Shown here one piece after another: positions 1 through 11,384 of a stretch of DNA of 64,000 bases. The stretch comes from Escarpia spicata (lineage: Eukaryota > Annelida > Polychaeta > Sabellida > Siboglinidae), in NCBI GenBank assembly GCA_963995525.1, contig OZ023206.1:63881204-63945203 (forward strand). The letters are read 5' to 3'. The translations under genes were made by a program, and so were the position numbers. The notes below the pieces were generated by a model. It saw only the letters and a list, made by a program, of their open reading frames with translations, had not been told where the DNA came from and did no database searches. Each line of letters begins with the position of its first letter. Position 1 is the stretch's first letter.

Positions 1-183
1 ACGGTGTTCCCGTCACTCGGGTCCAGTCTCGGGTCCGGCCTCATCTATGGACAGTCCACGCTACATCCGTACTTCGGTGCCGGCGCACGAGGACTCTCCG
101 GATTTGGACTGTTTGGACACCCGAACGGACTGGCGCCCGGACAGTTTAATATCTACTTCCCTCACGCACCGACGGCGTTATAG
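1..183 (+). CDS. Probable 3' end of last coding exon, unknown gene (partial)
   Basis: Frame 1 is open from the window edge for 60 codons and ends with TAG at 181-183. The stretch is about 60% GC, unlike the AT-rich DNA after it. The peptide is rich in Gly, Leu, Pro and aromatic residues (for example LHPYFGAGARGLSGFGLFG) and ends FNIYFPHAPTAL. No domain is visible. An open frame of this length has roughly a 5% chance of arising at random, so composition is the main support. Its order relative to NK1 makes another NK-cluster homeobox gene (such as Tlx or Lbx) conceivable, but I see no homeodomain and do not recognise the C-terminus. The stop codon lies inside the first units of a degenerate tandem repeat. 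Confidence 0.5.
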   Translation, partial: TVFPSLGSSLGSGLIYGQSTLHPYFGAGARGLSGFGLFGHPNGLAPGQFNIYFPHAPTAL

Positions 184-372
184 ATCCGCGACGGGCTTGT
201 AATGCACCAACGGTATTGTAGTCCACCGACCATCCTGTGGAGCACCGACGATATTGTGGTGTACCGTCGGCCTTGTAGTGCACCGATGGCATAATAATGC
301 ACCGACGGCTTATAGTGAGTGCACCGATGGCCTAATAGTGCATCGTCGGCCTGATAATGCACCGACAATTGT
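150..372. repeat. Degenerate ~22-bp minisatellite over a stop codon
   Basis: About ten diverged copies of a unit close to TAGTGCACCGACGGCCTA with spacers of TAAT/ATA type, for example at 208, 255, 275, 297, 320, 341 and 357. The first unit (CACGCACCGACGGCGTTATAG) includes the last codons and stop of the upstream exon, so the array either grew out of coding sequence or defines the present C-terminus. Confidence 0.7.
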
Positions 373-609
373 GCAGTGCATATACAACGTTATACTACAA
401 TGCTCTCCTCGGTCCGTAGGACTGTTTCCCCAACACCGTGTTCGTTCAAAACATTTGTGGTTTATTTGTGTACGAACGAGTCCGCCGGTTGTCAACACGT
501 TAGCTCTGATTGCTGCATGCTAGCACGAACATCAGTGGGAACTAGCTTTTTTATTTATCACGACTATTGTTTATGAAGGCATATATTTGCCAGACTATTA
601 CACCCAATG

Positions 610-612
<3 letters not shown>

Positions 613-650
<38 letters not shown>
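613..650. repeat. (TA)n microsatellite
   Basis: Uninterrupted TA dinucleotide run of about 38 bp. Confidence 0.95.
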
Positions 651-653
<3 letters not shown>

Positions 654-1700
654 ATACAGTGTGTACATAACATTTTTATTATGCTGAGCAATTATACTGT
701 ACTCGTGAGGTAACAAACGATAAACACATCCTGCTGATTGTAAGAGGTGCCCGTTGTGCACGCGTTGACGTAGCTAATTGTTGCCTAACATTGCAACGCT
801 ATGCCAACGACAGGCTGGAACAGAGCAATATCAAATGACATGACGATGAATGCCAGCTGTGTATTAGTGGACTGTTACATGTATATGTTCACCCACAATG
901 ACGCGCGATCTGTGCTGTGTGGACAAGTCTGGCACTGTTCCTCCAGCAATATGCATGTATAATGTATTATATCCGCACAATTAGTACCACTTATATCTGT
1001 AGTAAACGTGGAGTCAGATATGCTGTGGTCTCAGTTACGAATGTTCTGTATCCATCATCAACATTTAGGATGGGGATAAAGTTATCTCATTTCTGATTAG
1101 TAACGTTCATATTACCAAACGGTTTCAGTGTATATAATAAACAATATCTGCATGTATGCCATTGATGTTTTCTACAAGAAAATCTTAATATAAATTGAAA
1201 GTATTATCAAGTGCATCCGCTTATAGGTTCCTACATGAAGTGCGTTCCATGTCAAGGTAGATTCACATTTCACAATGGAGACAATGCGAGACATGTGTGT
1301 TCGTATTTGGTCCACTATGCCAATTCGACCGTATCTTGCGTAATTCCGAAGGCAATGTAAATATATAGACCTAGATTCGCTTCCGTGCATTCCAATGTCG
1401 ATTTTAATACGAATGCACGGCCATAATATGTTAGATTAGTACATTTCTATACCAGTCCCATGTCTTTATCACTGTTTCATCAATGCCACGAAAACACATT
1501 CCAGTCAAACCAGCCGCATACAAATATGCCATACTCGAATTAGATTATCGTAGTTTCTGATTTTACTACATACATTTGTGTGACTAAACCTCACACAAAT
1601 GTAGAGTTGCAAATAGATAACCATTCCTTTGATGCGCTACTACCTTTTGTATTAGAGTTTGCAACATTCCATTCTCGTTGAAAAAAAATGTGCTGATTAC
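651..1700. other. AT-rich intergenic, nothing recognised
   Basis: No frame with coding character, no RNA gene and no repeat structure found on either strand. Could include 3' UTR of the gene ending at 183. Confidence 0.6.
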
Positions 1701-1703
1701 AGA

Positions 1704-2037
1704 CATTGGAACATGTACACACATAGGAACATGTACACACATAGGAACATGTACACACATAGGAACATGTACACACATTGGAACATGTACACACATTGGA
1801 ACAGGTACAAACATTGGAACATGTACACACATTGGAACATGTTCACACATTGGAACATGTACACACATTGGAACATGTTCACACATTGGAACATGTACAC
1901 ACATTGGAACATGTATACACATTGGAACATGTTCACACATTGGAACATGTACAGACATTGGAACATGTTCACACATTGGAACATGTACAGACATTGGAAC
2001 ATGTTCACACATTGGAACATGTTCACACATTGGAACA
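1704..2037. repeat. 18-bp minisatellite, about 18.5 copies
   Basis: Unit close to ATTGGAACATGTACACAC. Because 18 is a multiple of three, every frame on both strands gives hexapeptide repeats, which explains several open frames here; none looks like a gene. Early units carry ATAGGAAC, later ones ATTGGAAC, and some units read CATGTTC in place of CATGTAC, giving a two-variant internal pattern. Confidence 0.95.
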
Positions 2038-2674
2038 GAGACAATTCACGCTGTTTTCATAACAGGAATGTTAGACGTCCATGTAAAATGGTTTCCTTAA
2101 ATCGTCAATTGAATAAATACTACTCAAAACAATATTGTGTGCGAGAGTTCGACTGTGGTCATAATGTAAAGGATAACAAGATGTGGGAAGTTTGGATTAT
2201 TTAAAGATGGGCTCGAAATAATACATAAAGGATTTGAATGTATCGTTCTAATTGTTATCCTGCTGGTTATCCTGCCCACTATGTGTTATGTTCATTTCCG
2301 TTTAACCTCACGACAGAACACGGCCTTCTACCTATCGTATAATGAGTCGTTTTTGCAACGGGCATATTCGTTCACCCATGATAACATACACTGTTAGTGT
2401 GCACCGTTGCCCGCAACAACCTTTCAACGATGCTATAATTATACACTACTTCGAGACAACCAACCATATCGCTCGATACGACATTTATGACGTACAGGGC
2501 ATAATCGGTCAGTTCTTGTCATTGCAAACACTACACAATTTTCTCCTAGATCCAAATACATGTTACGTCAAACTCTACCGCTAGCATGCGTTTAATTATA
2601 ATTACGAACGCTTTGCGGTTTGCTTCTGTATGTTTTATAATTGTGTCGGTATGCTATGAATATCATTATAATGA
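2038..2674. other. Intergenic, nothing recognised
   Basis: Moderate composition, no supported frame or RNA. Short open frames (such as 2342-2584 plus) have no recognisable motif. Confidence 0.55.
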
Positions 2675-3395
<721 letters not shown>

Positions 3396-3479
3396 TTTCG
3401 TCCCATATGTGTGACAAGCAGCTATCATTCTACCTACTAGGAGCATGTTCATAGCCAGCCGAACAAACAAAATGAAAAC

Positions 3480-4060
3480 GGAAAATGAACGAGCAATTAA
3501 AAGCGTCGTTGATTCGACGACGGCTTATTGGAATCCGTCGACTACCGACCAAGGCTCTCCATCTCTCTTGTAACTGAGACGATCTAATTACGCCAGATGA
3601 AAAGAGACGCTAGGACGATACAGTGGTCAGTCGATTGTTACAAATTACTTTCCAATCAACGCCCGACCAAGCTGGACGCCATTGCCCGTGTCGGGCCGAG
3701 CGATAAATCGCCGTCGCCATTTACATACAATAATCGCCATTACTCGGAGAGCGCGCCGAACCAATCAGATTACGGCCGATTCCTTCCGCGCTGTTACGTC
3801 GCCGCTAAGCCGGGCCATTCTTTGGCTCAATGCGCAACCGAATTAAAACGCGATTTGTCGCAAATCGAATCTGTTCGCCCTAATTGAAGTATCCCGATTC
3901 CATTCTGCGAGGCATTTAGCTTATCAGTGTCGCTCGTTATGCGGCCAAATATAATTAATTTCGCATTTGATGTGGTATCACATTAGACGGCTGAAGGGAG
4001 ATATATATTGCGCCGACGTTCGGCGAAGACGCCGCGTGCTTGAACAAGTTGAATTGAAGC
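3480..4060. promoter_or_regulatory. Candidate non-coding regulatory island
   Basis: Single-copy stretch with more CpG than the surrounding DNA, with several TAAT/AATTA homeodomain-type cores and GATAA. A 96-codon plus-strand frame (3597-3887) runs through it but has no domain, no splice context and no codon bias I can see. Assignment as regulatory DNA is inference from composition and from closeness to a developmental gene. Confidence 0.25.
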
Positions 4061-4258
4061 GATCTGTAGTTTGTATGGCCACAGACACTGTAGTATGGTA
4101 GTATATCGCACATGCTATATAGTCCGCTTAATTAAGCAAGTGCGACAGCGTCTTAATCATAACCTTAAAATCCACGAGTTGGTTCTGTAAACTTACAATT
4201 GTATATAGTCATTTACTTTTTACACGTAGAAAGGCATAACTAAAAAAAAGTCCCAAAT

Positions 4259-4331
4259 TGGTTTCGCTGGGTTTCGAACCCAGGACCTTTCGCGTGTGAG
4301 GCGAACGTGATAACCACTACACTACGAAACC
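4259..4331 (-). tRNA. tRNA-Val (anticodon CAC), copy 1
   Basis: 73-nt cloverleaf: acceptor stem GGTTTCG/CGAAACC with discriminator A, D arm, anticodon arm TTCGC/GCGAA with loop CTCACAC (anticodon CAC, reads GUG), T arm CTGGG/CCCAG with loop TTCGAAA. Internal A and B boxes are intact. A run of eight T follows on the minus strand (Pol III terminator). CCA is not encoded, as expected in eukaryotes. The upstream CRE-like motif seen at the other copies is partly lost here (reads GAAGTCACCGCA). Confidence 0.97.
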
Positions 4332-4741
4332 TGCGGTGACTTCGAATAGATTTTAATTGACATTTCAGTAGAACGACCTACTGTTTAGTACTGGTTTACT
4401 TTTGTTTAGAAAATTGAATTCGGACTGTACATTATGAAGCCGTAATAATATGTATACGGAATACTTAAGCATGAAGATGAACTTTCACCGATTATGTTTT
4501 GGTGTTTGTTTTAAATATAGCTTTATAGTTTGGTTTAGTGCGGTGTTTAAAATCATCTCAATGCAATGACTGTGTGATCAGTCGTTATTTTGTGTATTTC
4601 ACCAGCGCAAGCTGCATGTAAATAGCCAAGGGTAAGATATAATGTATCTTCTCAGGAACCGCAAGGTGCGCTGCAGAATTAGTCTACAGAAGGGGTAGAT
4701 TTTGTGGCGAAGAAATAGAGTGGATAAATCACAAATACGCA
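4332..4741. other. Intergenic, nothing recognised
   Basis: AT-rich, no frame or RNA supported; may include the body of the retroelement whose 3' tail follows. Confidence 0.5.
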
Positions 4742-4978
4742 CGTAAAGCGCTTGAGAGCATTCTCGAGCGATCGGACGCTATACAAATATTTATTATTAT
4801 TATTATTACTATTATTATTATTATCATCATCATCATTACTATTACTATTATTATTATTATTATTATCATCATCATCATCATTACTATTATTATTATTATC
4901 ATCATCATCATCATTACTATTATTGTTATTATTATTATCAGCATCATCACCATTACTAGTATTATTATTATCTTCGTC
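4742..4978 (+). mobile_element. 3' end of a LINE/SINE with trinucleotide tail
   Basis: A hairpin-forming segment beginning AAGCGCTTGAGAGC and closing GGACGCTATACAAATA (4745-4789) runs straight into (TTA/TCA)n with irregular ATT, ATC and ACT units to 4978. GCGC-stem plus AT-rich simple tail is the usual 3' end of L2-like LINEs and SINEs that borrow it. No coding part is visible upstream. Confidence 0.55.
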
Positions 4979-5240
4979 ATAGACACGTGCTGATATATAT
5001 ATGAATAAAGTTATATATCACATTTCTATAGCATACAACTTAATAACACACGTCGTTAACAAGATAATATGTTATACTATGGCCCAGCCCACCGAATATA
5101 TCACTCAGAATTTAATTATATTACGCAGATTTAAACAAATTCAATGTAATGATATACTAAATTCGATCGAGTTCAAACATATATGTTATATGACAATTAC
5201 AATTGTTCTGTTATTTGGGCACACAAAAAAAGTTCGCTAT

Positions 5241-5313
5241 TGGTTTCGCTGGGTTTCGAACCCAGGACCTTTCGCGTGTGAGGCGAACGTGATAACCACT
5301 ACACTACGAAACC
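5241..5313 (-). tRNA. tRNA-Val (anticodon CAC), copy 2
   Basis: Mature sequence identical to copy 1, same 73-nt cloverleaf and anticodon CAC. Minus-strand downstream T-run (seven T, around 5224-5230). Immediately upstream on the minus strand is TGACGTCACGGCG, a palindromic CRE/ATF-type core shared with the other intact copies. Confidence 0.97.
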
Positions 5314-5535
5314 CGCCGTGACGTCAGCTCATTCATATAAGTACTAAAGCGTATCGCCGAACTTGGATTTCTGTTGTGAATAATTGTTTTCATAATGGTT
5401 GATAACACCTGCTAAATATATCGAAAATATATCCTTTTGTTGCCTGTGGGGCGGGGTTTCTATAGATAGGTCTATTATGGTGCGGCCTCTAATTCAGTTA
5501 TAATCACATCAATGTTCCGGTAGTTCCTATTTAGT
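5314..5535. other. Spacer, nothing recognised
   Basis: Upstream flank of the minus-strand tRNA; no frame or repeat recognised beyond the CRE-like motif at its left edge. Confidence 0.5.
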
Positions 5536-5934
5536 TCAGGCATGCGCCAAAAAAGTCGTTTGTGTGAGCAGGGGCATGTCCAGATAGGGTAGTCTAGGGG
5601 GCACAAATCTCCTCTGGCGGCCGAACCAAATGGTGTAGAAAATGTTTCGCTCCCGCGGCGCCATAACTTCAACTTCTGCTGTTTCGGTTCGACTGCTAAC
5701 AACAGAAGACGGTGGGGGTGGGGATGCTGTTGAAATTTGTTCGTCGGTGCGCGGCCGTATCTTCAGCTCTTCTTCCGTGTGCTCTGGCTCGGCTGCCTCC
5801 ACAGCTCGACTGTGACATCGGAAGACAAGGGGGGGGGGGGCTGTTGACAAATTTTCGCCGCCGCATCGCCACAATTTTAACTTATTGTAACATGATTGGG
5901 GACACATTTCCAGTGATCTAGGGGACACGGTCAC
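5536..5934 (-). repeat. Dispersed repeat R1, inverted partner of 9603-9960
   Basis: Reads, on the minus strand, the same protein frame as the plus-strand copy at 9616-9987: shared segments include EEELKIRPR, QISTA, PPPPSS and EVEVMAPRER followed by IFY.IW and GRQ. Inside each copy there is a further ~115-bp partial duplication (the TCTTC-GATGTCA Pro/Ser block appears twice). Nucleotide differences between copies leave most residues alike, but neither copy has a recognisable domain or a full gene. Most likely a fragment of an unidentified mobile element. Confidence 0.6.
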
Positions 5935-6052
5935 GTGGACTCATTCAAAACGGTCTACGGGCACACACAGTTCCAAAGGTCTAGGGAGGGCACGTGTCCA
6001 CAGTATGTCTCTAGACACGCCTGTGTGCGTGCGGGCGCGTGTGCGTGCGTGC

Positions 6053-6318
<266 letters not shown>

Positions 6319-6649
6319 AATCTGTGTCTGTGCATTATTAATTGTGATAGCCATCTTTTTATTTGTTGACATTAATTATGTTATTATTGTCACTTAATGG
6401 TTTCTGATTATTGTCAGTAATAGTGTTGAATTTTCAGTAAATTATTTATTTAATATTTTATACATTTTTAACGCGCCGTGTGTCAGGATTAAGAAAACAG
6501 TGCTAATAAATATGTTTAAAAGTTAATAAATATAAGCAAAGCTAAATAAATCGGTTAAATAAATAATGTAAATAAGCAACCAAGTTACGTCGACATATAT
6601 TTTACATACGTAAAAGTTAAACAACACAATTAAATTTTAAAAAGAGATA
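6319..6649. other. Very AT-rich spacer
   Basis: TTTA/AATAAAT-rich DNA with no feature recognised. Confidence 0.5.
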
Positions 6650-7664
6650 TTTTAGTCATGAGCTAATTCCCCTGACTACATGATGTATAAGACACTGCAT
6701 GTGTTGGTCCTTTGTATTATTACATTATTATACACTTATTATATAAGTATGATGTTCCATACATGTGGAAATTAAAATGAGGCATAGCGCCTACTTGCCC
6801 TCCCATTTATGTTTGCTCACATCTGTCTACCAGTTCCCGCCTTCCCTCTCCTCTATGTCCATTACGCTGGTATGCCCATCTCATCTTGTATATCAATTCC
6901 TAGATCTTGAAATTCCCTCCTCCATTGAATCTTTTTATTCCTTCGATGCACACCTCTATTGCTAGCTCCTCTAGTCGGTTTCCATCTTTCAAAATGACGT
7001 CACGGCGGGTTTCGTAATGTAGTGGTTATCACGTTCGCCTCACACGCGAAAGGTCCTGGGTTCGAAACCCAGCGAAACCAATGTAAATTTTTACAGAATT
7101 CCAATTTAGTACGCAAGACGTAGATTATTCCAATAGGCGAGCTAGAATAAACTACGTTGTTGTTGCAGTATATTTCACGGATGATCTTTTAATTCCTAAT
7201 TCTCTGTGGTGTACTGCATATATCATAAATGCCATTTTTGTTGGGACTATTATTTGTTATTGACTGTTAGATTAAACACGCTTTTGAAAACAACATTGCT
7301 ATAATATTTGTTTCATTTCCTAGAAAGTACTTTTTTCAGCCAACAATGTTGTAACATCCATTCCTAAAGCGCTAGCAAAACACGTTTTAACAAATGCCTT
7401 AACAAGACTGCAAAAAAGCAGATGGCGTTGATTTATCGAAACTTCTAATGTTTTATATTTCAAAGTGAAAAAGAATACTTCCAACAATATTTTCATCATC
7501 ATTCAACATTTTGAAAACTTATGTTTGAGATGGAGCGAGAGGAAGGTGTAGTGGAGATAGGCGATGGACACGGCATAGGCGGGTATATGGGGCATGGGGG
7601 GCATGTGGCTCCTTAAAACTGTTGAATTCGACCGCGCTATGCTTGGGCTACCGTGGCGTGCCAC
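6650..7664 (+). repeat. Duplication unit 1: A segment, tRNA-Val, B segment
   Basis: A segment 6650-7007, tRNA 7008-7080, B segment 7081-7664. A recurs at 7677-8036 and B at 9039-9604 with a few percent of differences. The A start (TCATGAGCTAATTCCCCTGA) and the B end (GGGCTACCGTGGCGTGCCAC) are shared by the copies, so the unit was once a ~1.03-kb tandem duplication carrying one tRNA each. Confidence 0.85.
7008..7080 (+). tRNA. tRNA-Val (CAC), copy 3, G10A variant
   Basis: Same 73-nt tRNA as the other copies except G10 changed to A (reads CGTAATGTAG instead of CGTAGTGTAG). This removes the 10-25 pair and changes the A box, so transcription or folding may be weakened. Upstream TGACGTCACGGCG is present; T5 terminator at 7087-7091. 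Confidence 0.93.
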
Positions 7665-7676
7665 CTATACTTTTTA

Positions 7677-8036
7677 TTTTAATCATGAGCTAATTCCCCT
7701 GACTACATGATGTATAGGACACTGCGTGTGTTGGTCCTTTGTATTATTACATTATTATACACTTATTATATAAGTATGATGTCCCATACATGTGTAAATT
7801 AAAATGAGGCATAGCGCCTACTTGCCCTCCCATTTCTGTTTGCCCACATCTGTCTACCAGTTCCCGCCTTCCCTCTCCTCTATGTCCATTACGCTGTTAT
7901 GCCCGTCTCATCTTGTATATCAATTCCTAGACCGTGACATTCCCTCCTCCATTGCATCTTTTTTTATTCTTTCGATTCACACCTCTACTGCTAGCTCCTC
8001 TAGTCGGTTTCCATCTTTCAAAATGATGTCATGGCG
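7677..8036 (+). repeat. Duplication unit 2, A segment
   Basis: Second copy of 6650-7007, differing at scattered positions. Ends in TGATGTCATGGCG, a mutated form of the CRE-like motif, directly before the truncated tRNA. Confidence 0.85.
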
Positions 8037-8091
8037 GGTTTCGTAGTGTAGTGGTTATCACGTTTGCCTCACACGCGAAAGGTCCTGGGTT
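8037..8091 (+). pseudogene. Truncated tRNA-Val (CAC) pseudogene
   Basis: First 55 nt of the tRNA, through CCTGGGTT of the T arm, then unrelated AAAAATCTTG. The B box, the 3' half of the T arm and the acceptor 3' strand are missing, and the anticodon stem has C to T (TTTGC). It cannot be transcribed or fold normally. The break is exactly where the tandem unit is interrupted by about 870 bp of other DNA. Confidence 0.93.
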
Positions 8092-8483
8092 AAAAATCTT
8101 GATTTTTATTAATATAAGATCAAACGCCATTATCCACAATGCTAAATATTAAAATGTCACTCCGTTGTACATTCAGCCATACTGATAACTGCGAAATACA
8201 ATATCATCAAAATTAGCCTGCAAGTATCTGGCTTTGTACGGATTTTCTATATAAAACAATATACTATGCAAGTATGTGTAACGATGCTTCAGCCTTTAAA
8301 ATATCAGACAATTATTTGTGTACAGATAGTCAACTATTTGAAATGGCGTTTATAACTGATGTAAACCTAATGGAGCAAATAGAACATAATCTCAAGAATG
8401 CTACATTTGTCATGCCTTATAATGCCCTTATTACGCTTTGTGAGCGAGAAAACCGCTGTTAGTCTGTATGTCCAGATAACTCG

Positions 8484-8703
8484 AGTGCGTGTGTATATGT
8501 ATGCGTGCATGCGTGTGCGTGTGCGTGTGCGTGTGCGTGTGCGTGTGCGTGTGCGTGTGCGTGTGCGTGTGCGTGTGCGTGCGCGTGCGCGTGCGCGTGC
8601 GTGTGCGTTCATGTGCGTGTGTGTGTGCGTTCGTTTGCGTGTGCGTGCGCGTGTGCGTGTGCGTGTGCGTGTGCGTGTGCGTGTGCGTGCGCGTGCGTGT
8701 GTG
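8484..8703. repeat. (GTGTGC)n microsatellite with GCGC variants
   Basis: About 220 bp of GTGTGC hexamers, with CGTGCG and TTCATG interruptions. Confidence 0.95.
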
Positions 8704-8744
8704 TAATATTTGTTTACCATTTCAACATGCTACGGGTTAGAAAC

Positions 8745-8802
8745 TGTCAAAATGCGAACATTGTTACGGGTTTACTAAATACAATTTGGCGGGCAGTATA
8801 CC
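8745..8802 (-). repeat. Single-unit copy of dispersed repeat R2
   Basis: On the minus strand, GGTATACTGCCCGCCAAATT and the following TTTAGTAAACC match one unit of the 48003-48226 array, and the similarity continues into its right flank (TTTAGTAAGCCTGTAG there). Shows that the 28-bp array sits inside a dispersed repeat and that one unit is the ancestral state. Confidence 0.75.
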
Positions 8803-8965
8803 TTGAGCATATTCTTTAGTATTTTGAGAACATTATATTAATTAATTAATCACTATGGACTGAATACCTCTTTTCTTAAGTGGATTGATTCTTCCCACCA
8901 CAGTATTTCTCAAACGGTCGGTTAATGAAACGTTTTGTTTAATAGAACCATCCAACGTCACAGCG

Positions 8966-9038
8966 GGTTTCGTAGTGTAGTGGTTATCACGTTCGCCTCA
9001 CACGCGAAAGGTCCTGGGTTCGAAACCCAGCGAAACCA
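8966..9038 (+). tRNA. tRNA-Val (anticodon CAC), copy 5
   Basis: Intact 73-nt copy identical to the majority sequence. Upstream motif reads AACGTCACAGCG; T6 terminator at about 9044-9049. Followed by the second B segment. Confidence 0.97.
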
Positions 9039-9604
9039 ATCTTATTTTTTACAGAATTCCAATTCAGTACGCAAGACGTAGATTATTCCAATAGGCGAGC
9101 TAGAATAAACTACGTTGTTTTTGCAGTATATTTCACGGATGATCTTTTAATTCCTAATTCTCTGTAGTGTACTGAAATAACATAAATGCCATTTTTTGGG
9201 GGAGTATTATTTGTTATTGATTGTTTGATTAAACACGCTTTTAAAAACAGCATTGCTATAATATTTCTTTAATTTTCTAGAAAGTACCGTTTTCAGCCAA
9301 CCATGTGGTAACATCCATTCCTAAAGCGCTAGCAAAACACGTTTTAACAAATGCCTTAACAAGACTGCAAATAAGCAGATGGCGTTGATTTATCGAAACT
9401 TCTATTTTTTTTATTTCAACGTGAAAGAGAATACTTCCAACAATATTGTTATCATTATTAAACATTTTGAAAATTTATGTTTGTGGTGGAGCGGGAGGAA
9501 GGTGTAGTGGAGATAGGCGATGGAGACGGCATAGGCGGGTATATGGGGCCTTAGAACTTTTGAATTTGACAGCGCTATGTTTGGGCTACCGTGGCGTGCC
9601 ACCT
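9039..9604 (+). repeat. Duplication unit 2, B segment
   Basis: Second copy of 7081-7664. Both copies encode on the minus strand a short shared frame (SLVKAFVKTCFASALGMDV), which is not recognised and is probably chance or transposon debris. Confidence 0.8.
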
Positions 9605-9960
9605 AGAAATGTTTAATGTGCCCCCGTTACAGACGCTACGGCGGTGCAGCGGCGAAAATTTGTCAACAGCAACCCCCCCTCGTCTTCCGATGTCACAGTC
9701 AAGCTGTGGAGGCAGTCGAGCCAGAGCAGACGGAAGAAGAGCTGAAGATAAGGCCGCGCAGCGACAAACAAATTTCTACAGCATTCCCACCCCCACCGTC
9801 TTCAGATGTCAGCAGACGAGCCGAGACAACAGAAGTTGAAGTTATGGCGCCGCGGGAGCGAACCATTTTCTACATCATTTGGTCTGGCCGCCAGTGGAAG
9901 TTTTTGTGCCCCCCCCCCCCTAGACTACCGTCTCTGGACCTGCTCCTGGACGGCAGTGAA
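9603..9960 (+). repeat. Dispersed repeat R1, second copy
   Basis: Plus-strand partner of 5536-5934; the two copies bracket the tRNA duplication as inverted repeats about 3.7 kb apart. The frame EELKIRPR...QISTA...EVEVMAPRER is conserved. A third, badly decayed trace (PPSSDV and APRDS frame, minus strand) is at about 15880-15960. Confidence 0.6.
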
Positions 9961-9989
9961 ACTGGATTAGTGAATGAAGGAAGATAACG

Positions 9990-11380
9990 AAATATCGAAT
10001 ATCGAGGTCAGAGTATATAATGTATTATTACGCGTTATATTTATACAGTATATTTAAGGGATACAGAATTAACAGAACAACATAAGCTGTTTTATACTTG
10101 TTTCAAATGTTCACTCTCTCCAATGGACCGTAAGAGTAGCCAGCGCAGTACACCATCGTCCGCTCTTGTTTATCTCCTCATCTCCTCTACATAAATCACA
10201 TCGAGTTACTAACTATAACAAACGCAAATCAGGACATCTTTTGTTTTGGAAACCGAACTGTGTTGACGACGAGGTCCACATGAAATACAATGCAATACAC
10301 TTTGAAGGTTACATTATAAAAAGACAACGTAAACAACAATGGGTACAGGAACTTCACGTAAAAACATAATAACGCAAATGATGTTACCTATCCTCTTCGG
10401 GTCTCATGACCCATCAAGCTGTCATTCTCTAGCTCGTTCTGTCTCTGGCTAAGCGCTTGGCATCACTCCATGTTTTCCATCCCAGTTGTTGTAATTCTTA
10501 CTTTTGTTGAATATTAATAAGACATGGCATACCATATTTAGACTCCTATATCAAATGGTGTCTTTTGAGAATTGCTTGAAGCAGAAATTGAACGAGACGG
10601 TGGCGGAATATAATCAGACAAGCCCGCAGGCCGCGCCCGGTTATCCGAACTACTCCGCCAGCTGTTGAATACGGTAGCAACGGAATGCTGATCACAAAGG
10701 TACCCTTTTAATAATAATAATGCTAATATTAGTAATAACATAGAGTGTGTTTTCTAGCGTCGCAGTCGATCGCAATTCGCTTTTAAAACAACTCATTTGT
10801 TCATTTCTCATTGTGTACGAGCAAAGCATTTAAATTACCAAGCAGAGTCACTCAGCGATCCGCCATTTTGAATTTGAACTGGTAGCGTATACAATATCAT
10901 TACGTTCACACATGAATAACAGAGGGCGCTGCGCAAGTGACTATGCTTGGTATATAATTGCTTTGCTACGAGACAACAACAGCAGTTTCGTTGCCGTCGC
11001 ACGCGTCATTTTGAACGCGATGACCGCGTCATGACGTGAATAAACGAGTATGAATAAATGCACACCCGTTTTGAACATGGCGCAATGCATGCGTGGGTAA
11101 TATATACTTTTAATTAAAGACCACGATTTTACGATATCAACATACAAGATACGTTATTGAATTTCCAAAAGAGAACTTCGTATTGTGGTCTTTTATAATA
11201 ATATTTAAAATGTAGACAATCACAGTAAAATAAACATAACTCATATTTCCACACATTCACCCCCCCCCCCCTCCCGTACAGTGATGATGGTCATGGAAAA
11301 GACGTTGGGCGTGTAACAGTTGTGATGAGTGGAAACAATGATGACAGCGAGTATTCTGGACTGGGATTTAATCCGCTCAA
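9990..11380. other. Intergenic, nothing recognised
   Basis: AT-rich, with a poly-C run near 11261-11274. No frame, RNA or element could be supported. Confidence 0.5.
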
Positions 11381-11384
11381 GATG

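Larger units (their letters stand above)
8092..8965. other. Foreign segment interrupting the tRNA duplication
   Basis: Sequence without counterpart in unit 1. It holds the (GTGTGC)n array and the single-unit relative of the 48-kb tandem repeat (8745-8802). No gene recognised; a 62-codon plus frame at 8274-8462 has no motif. Confidence 0.6.

Noticed and set aside
1..183. Assignment of the first exon to Tlx or Lbx
   Set aside because: Only gene order in other animals suggests it; the visible C-terminus has no family signature.
1584..2204. Hexapeptide-repeat proteins (NMYTHW, HVPMCE) of 94-181 residues
   Set aside because: All frames of an 18-bp repeat are open; no start context, domain or flanking coding sequence.
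3597..3887. 96-codon plus-strand frame
   Set aside because: No recognisable domain, splice site or paralogue; lies in a CpG-rich patch where open frames are commoner.
8037..8091. Functional tRNA-Val
   Set aside because: T arm and acceptor 3' strand are missing, so it is listed as a pseudogene.
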